From: CAYRUP01 sp964578975
GTDB taxonomy: Bacteria; Pseudomonadota; Gammaproteobacteria; DSM-16500
Assembly: GCA_964578975.1 (NCBI GenBank)
Contig: CAZOFA010000091.1
Coordinates: 1-7,447, forward strand
DNA length: 7,447 nucleotides
Reading direction: 5' to 3'
Shown here: one piece after another, positions 7,005 through 7,447 of the stretch
Layout of the letters: each line of letters starts with the position of its first letter
Position numbering within the stretch: the first letter of the stretch is position 1
The notes under the pieces: model-generated
The model's database searches: none
Told to the model about the DNA's origin: nothing
The model's input: the letters and a program-made list of their open reading frames with translations, nothing else
Translations under genes and position numbers: made by a program

Positions 7005-7111
7005 CAAACTTATAAATTACATGCAATCCTTACAAAAAACCCATCCTTGGACACGCAAAACGAGGAGTGGTTACAGAAATCCTTTCAATCACCATAGCTA
7101 TCCATTAGCTG
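6976..7111 (-). ncRNA. Candidate CsrA/RsmA-sequestering sRNA (RsmY/RsmZ-like), unit 1
   Basis: The predicted transcript is about 136 nt, from a start near 7111 to the U-tract at 6976. It has four GGA motifs, each in a hairpin loop (minus strand): AGCUA-AUGGA-UAGCU (7096-7110), GAAA-GGA-UUUC (7076-7086), CCA-AGGA-UGG (7041-7050) and UGUA-AGGAU-UGCA with one U-G pair (7022-7034). An intrinsic terminator follows. Loop-borne GGA repeats in a short terminated RNA are the hallmark of RsmY/RsmZ/CsrB RNAs that titrate CsrA. The core 7023-7103 recurs at 7367-7447. Between hairpins 2 and 3 lies an unpaired stretch with CUCCUC. A small reading frame with TTPRF exists, but most codon differences between the copies are nonsynonymous and an indel breaks the frame, so I favour RNA over peptide. 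Family assignment is inference from structure read by eye. Confidence 0.6.
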
Positions 7112-7117
7112 CGGGCG

Positions 7118-7123
7118 ATTCTA
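7118..7123 (-). promoter_or_regulatory. Possible -10 box of sRNA unit 1
   Basis: The minus strand reads TAGAAT here, five of six matches to TATAAT. It is placed 6-7 nt before the first GGA hairpin, so the RNA would start immediately before that hairpin. The upstream DNA is T/A-rich without a clear -35, which would suit an activator-dependent promoter. Confidence 0.4.
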
Positions 7124-7264
7124 CAGATAAATTTAAAAAAAACATCTAATTATTTGAAAAAATGACAAAATTTATGTTGTTGCTGGGGCTAAAGTCAAAA
7201 ATTGTTAATACAATCAAATATTTACATGTATTCCGCCTAATTTTGGCTCGCTCACGGCTCTGTT

Positions 7265-7297
7265 ATTTCCTACAGTGCTTGTAGGAAATGTCGCACA
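7265..7297. promoter_or_regulatory. Perfect 10-bp inverted repeat overlapping a GacA/LetA-box-like site
   Basis: ATTTCCTACA (7265-7274) and TGTAGGAAAT (7280-7289) form a perfect palindrome with a 5-nt centre. The overlapping 7280-7297 reads, on the minus strand, TGTGCG-N6-CCTACA. This matches 9 of 12 positions of the pseudomonad GacA box TGTAAG-N6-CTTACA. It lies about 175 bp upstream of the predicted start of sRNA unit 1. The whole stretch 7112-7315 contains no gene that I can support. Confidence 0.35.
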
Positions 7298-7315
7298 AAG
7301 TATAAAATGAAGAAT

Positions 7316-7344
7316 AAAAAAAAGGGCAGTCTATTCAACTGCCC
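7316..7344 (-). terminator. Intrinsic terminator of sRNA unit 2
   Basis: A 7-bp perfect stem, GGGCAGT (7324-7330) and ACTGCCC (7338-7344), has a 7-nt loop. On the minus strand it is followed by eight consecutive T (7323 down to 7316). It is a textbook rho-independent terminator, and its stem sequence differs from that of unit 1. Confidence 0.92.
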
Positions 7345-7447
7345 AAATATGCTCAACTCAGGTATAGCAGTCCTTGCTAAATAACCCATCCCTGGCATAC
7401 AAAACGAGGAGTGGTTGCAAGAATCCTTTCAGTAACCGTTGTCATCC
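7316..7447 (-). ncRNA. Candidate CsrA/RsmA-sequestering sRNA (RsmY/RsmZ-like), unit 2, 5' end outside the window
   Basis: This is the second tandem copy of the unit at 6976-7111. Over the 81-nt cores, 7367-7447 and 7023-7103 agree at roughly four-fifths of positions with two compensating 1-nt indels, and CAAAACGAGGAGTGGTT is identical. On the minus strand the GGA motifs are again in hairpin loops: GAA-AGGA-UUC (7421-7430), CCA-GGGA-UGG (7386-7395) and UAGCA-AGGAC-UGCUA (7365-7379). The last stem replaces a U-A pair of unit 1 with A-U and a U-G with C-G, which keeps pairing. The first GGA (7445-7447) is at the window edge, so its hairpin partner and the promoter are not visible. A strong intrinsic terminator ends the unit. 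It probably has the same role as unit 1, as a duplicated CsrA sponge. Confidence 0.58.

Noticed and set aside
7036..7097. Micro-ORFs on the minus strand in both repeated units (M..ERI..TTPRF.C, about 21-22 codons), as a leader or signalling peptide
   Set aside because: Of nine differing codons before the indel, seven change the amino acid, and a 1-nt indel scrambles the C-termini. Neither has a good ribosome site. Conservation follows hairpins and GGA motifs better than codons. I could not exclude a dual-function RNA.
7059..7109. Plus-strand micro-ORF after GAGGAG (GTG GTT ...), Ile/Val/Leu-rich like an ilv leader
   Set aside because: It has 13 codons in copy 1, the GTG overlaps the supposed Shine-Dalgarno, every differing codon between copies is nonsynonymous, and the terminators point the other way.
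7023..7447. CRISPR array or IS element from the two repeated units
   Set aside because: There are only two copies, 344 nt apart, diverged and each tied to its own terminator. There is no spacer periodicity, transposase or terminal inverted repeat.

Overview
The window looks like chromosomal DNA of a gammaproteobacterium with moderately low GC. The core is the conserved run yfgM - bamB - der, which in enterobacteria follows hisS. An MdfA-type drug transporter, a hot-dog thioesterase and a DUF945/YdgA-like protein flank it. Protein style, AT-rich third codon positions and the type of dispersed repeat would fit the Legionellales (Legionella/Coxiella/Berkiella relatives), but that placement is inference. 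A run of ten Ns shows that this is a draft scaffold.

Layout. Positions 1-50 hold a palindromic dispersed repeat just past the 3' end of a minus-strand DUF945 gene (58-1746). A short divergent promoter region (1747-1820) separates it from the plus-strand operon yfgM (1821-2492), bamB (2523-3680) and der (3685-5073). The operon joins an ancillary SecYEG/periplasmic chaperone protein, the BAM-complex lipoprotein BamB, and the double GTPase Der needed for 50S assembly. Der is followed by an inverted pair of dRS3-like repeats (5111-5198) lying between convergent genes. The minus-strand thioesterase gene (5218-5680) is split by the N gap. Its true C-terminus is in a different frame from the one left open across the Ns, and a short direct repeat at the gap suggests how the contigs should be joined. 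An AT-rich divergent spacer leads to the plus-strand mdfA-like transporter (5779-6963).

The most interesting part is the apparently empty tail (6964-7447). It holds two tandem minus-strand units of about 135 nt, each ending in a canonical intrinsic terminator. They share an 81-nt core. Each carries four GGA motifs. All four in the first unit, and the three testable ones in the second, sit in the loops of small hairpins, with one compensatory base-pair change between copies. That is the design of CsrA/RsmA-sequestering sRNAs (RsmY/RsmZ/CsrB class). A diverged GacA/LetA-box-like palindrome lies about 175 bp upstream of the first unit. The copies also share a 17-nt invariant stretch with a CUCCUC (anti-Shine-Dalgarno) core, which the CsrA-sponge model does not explain.
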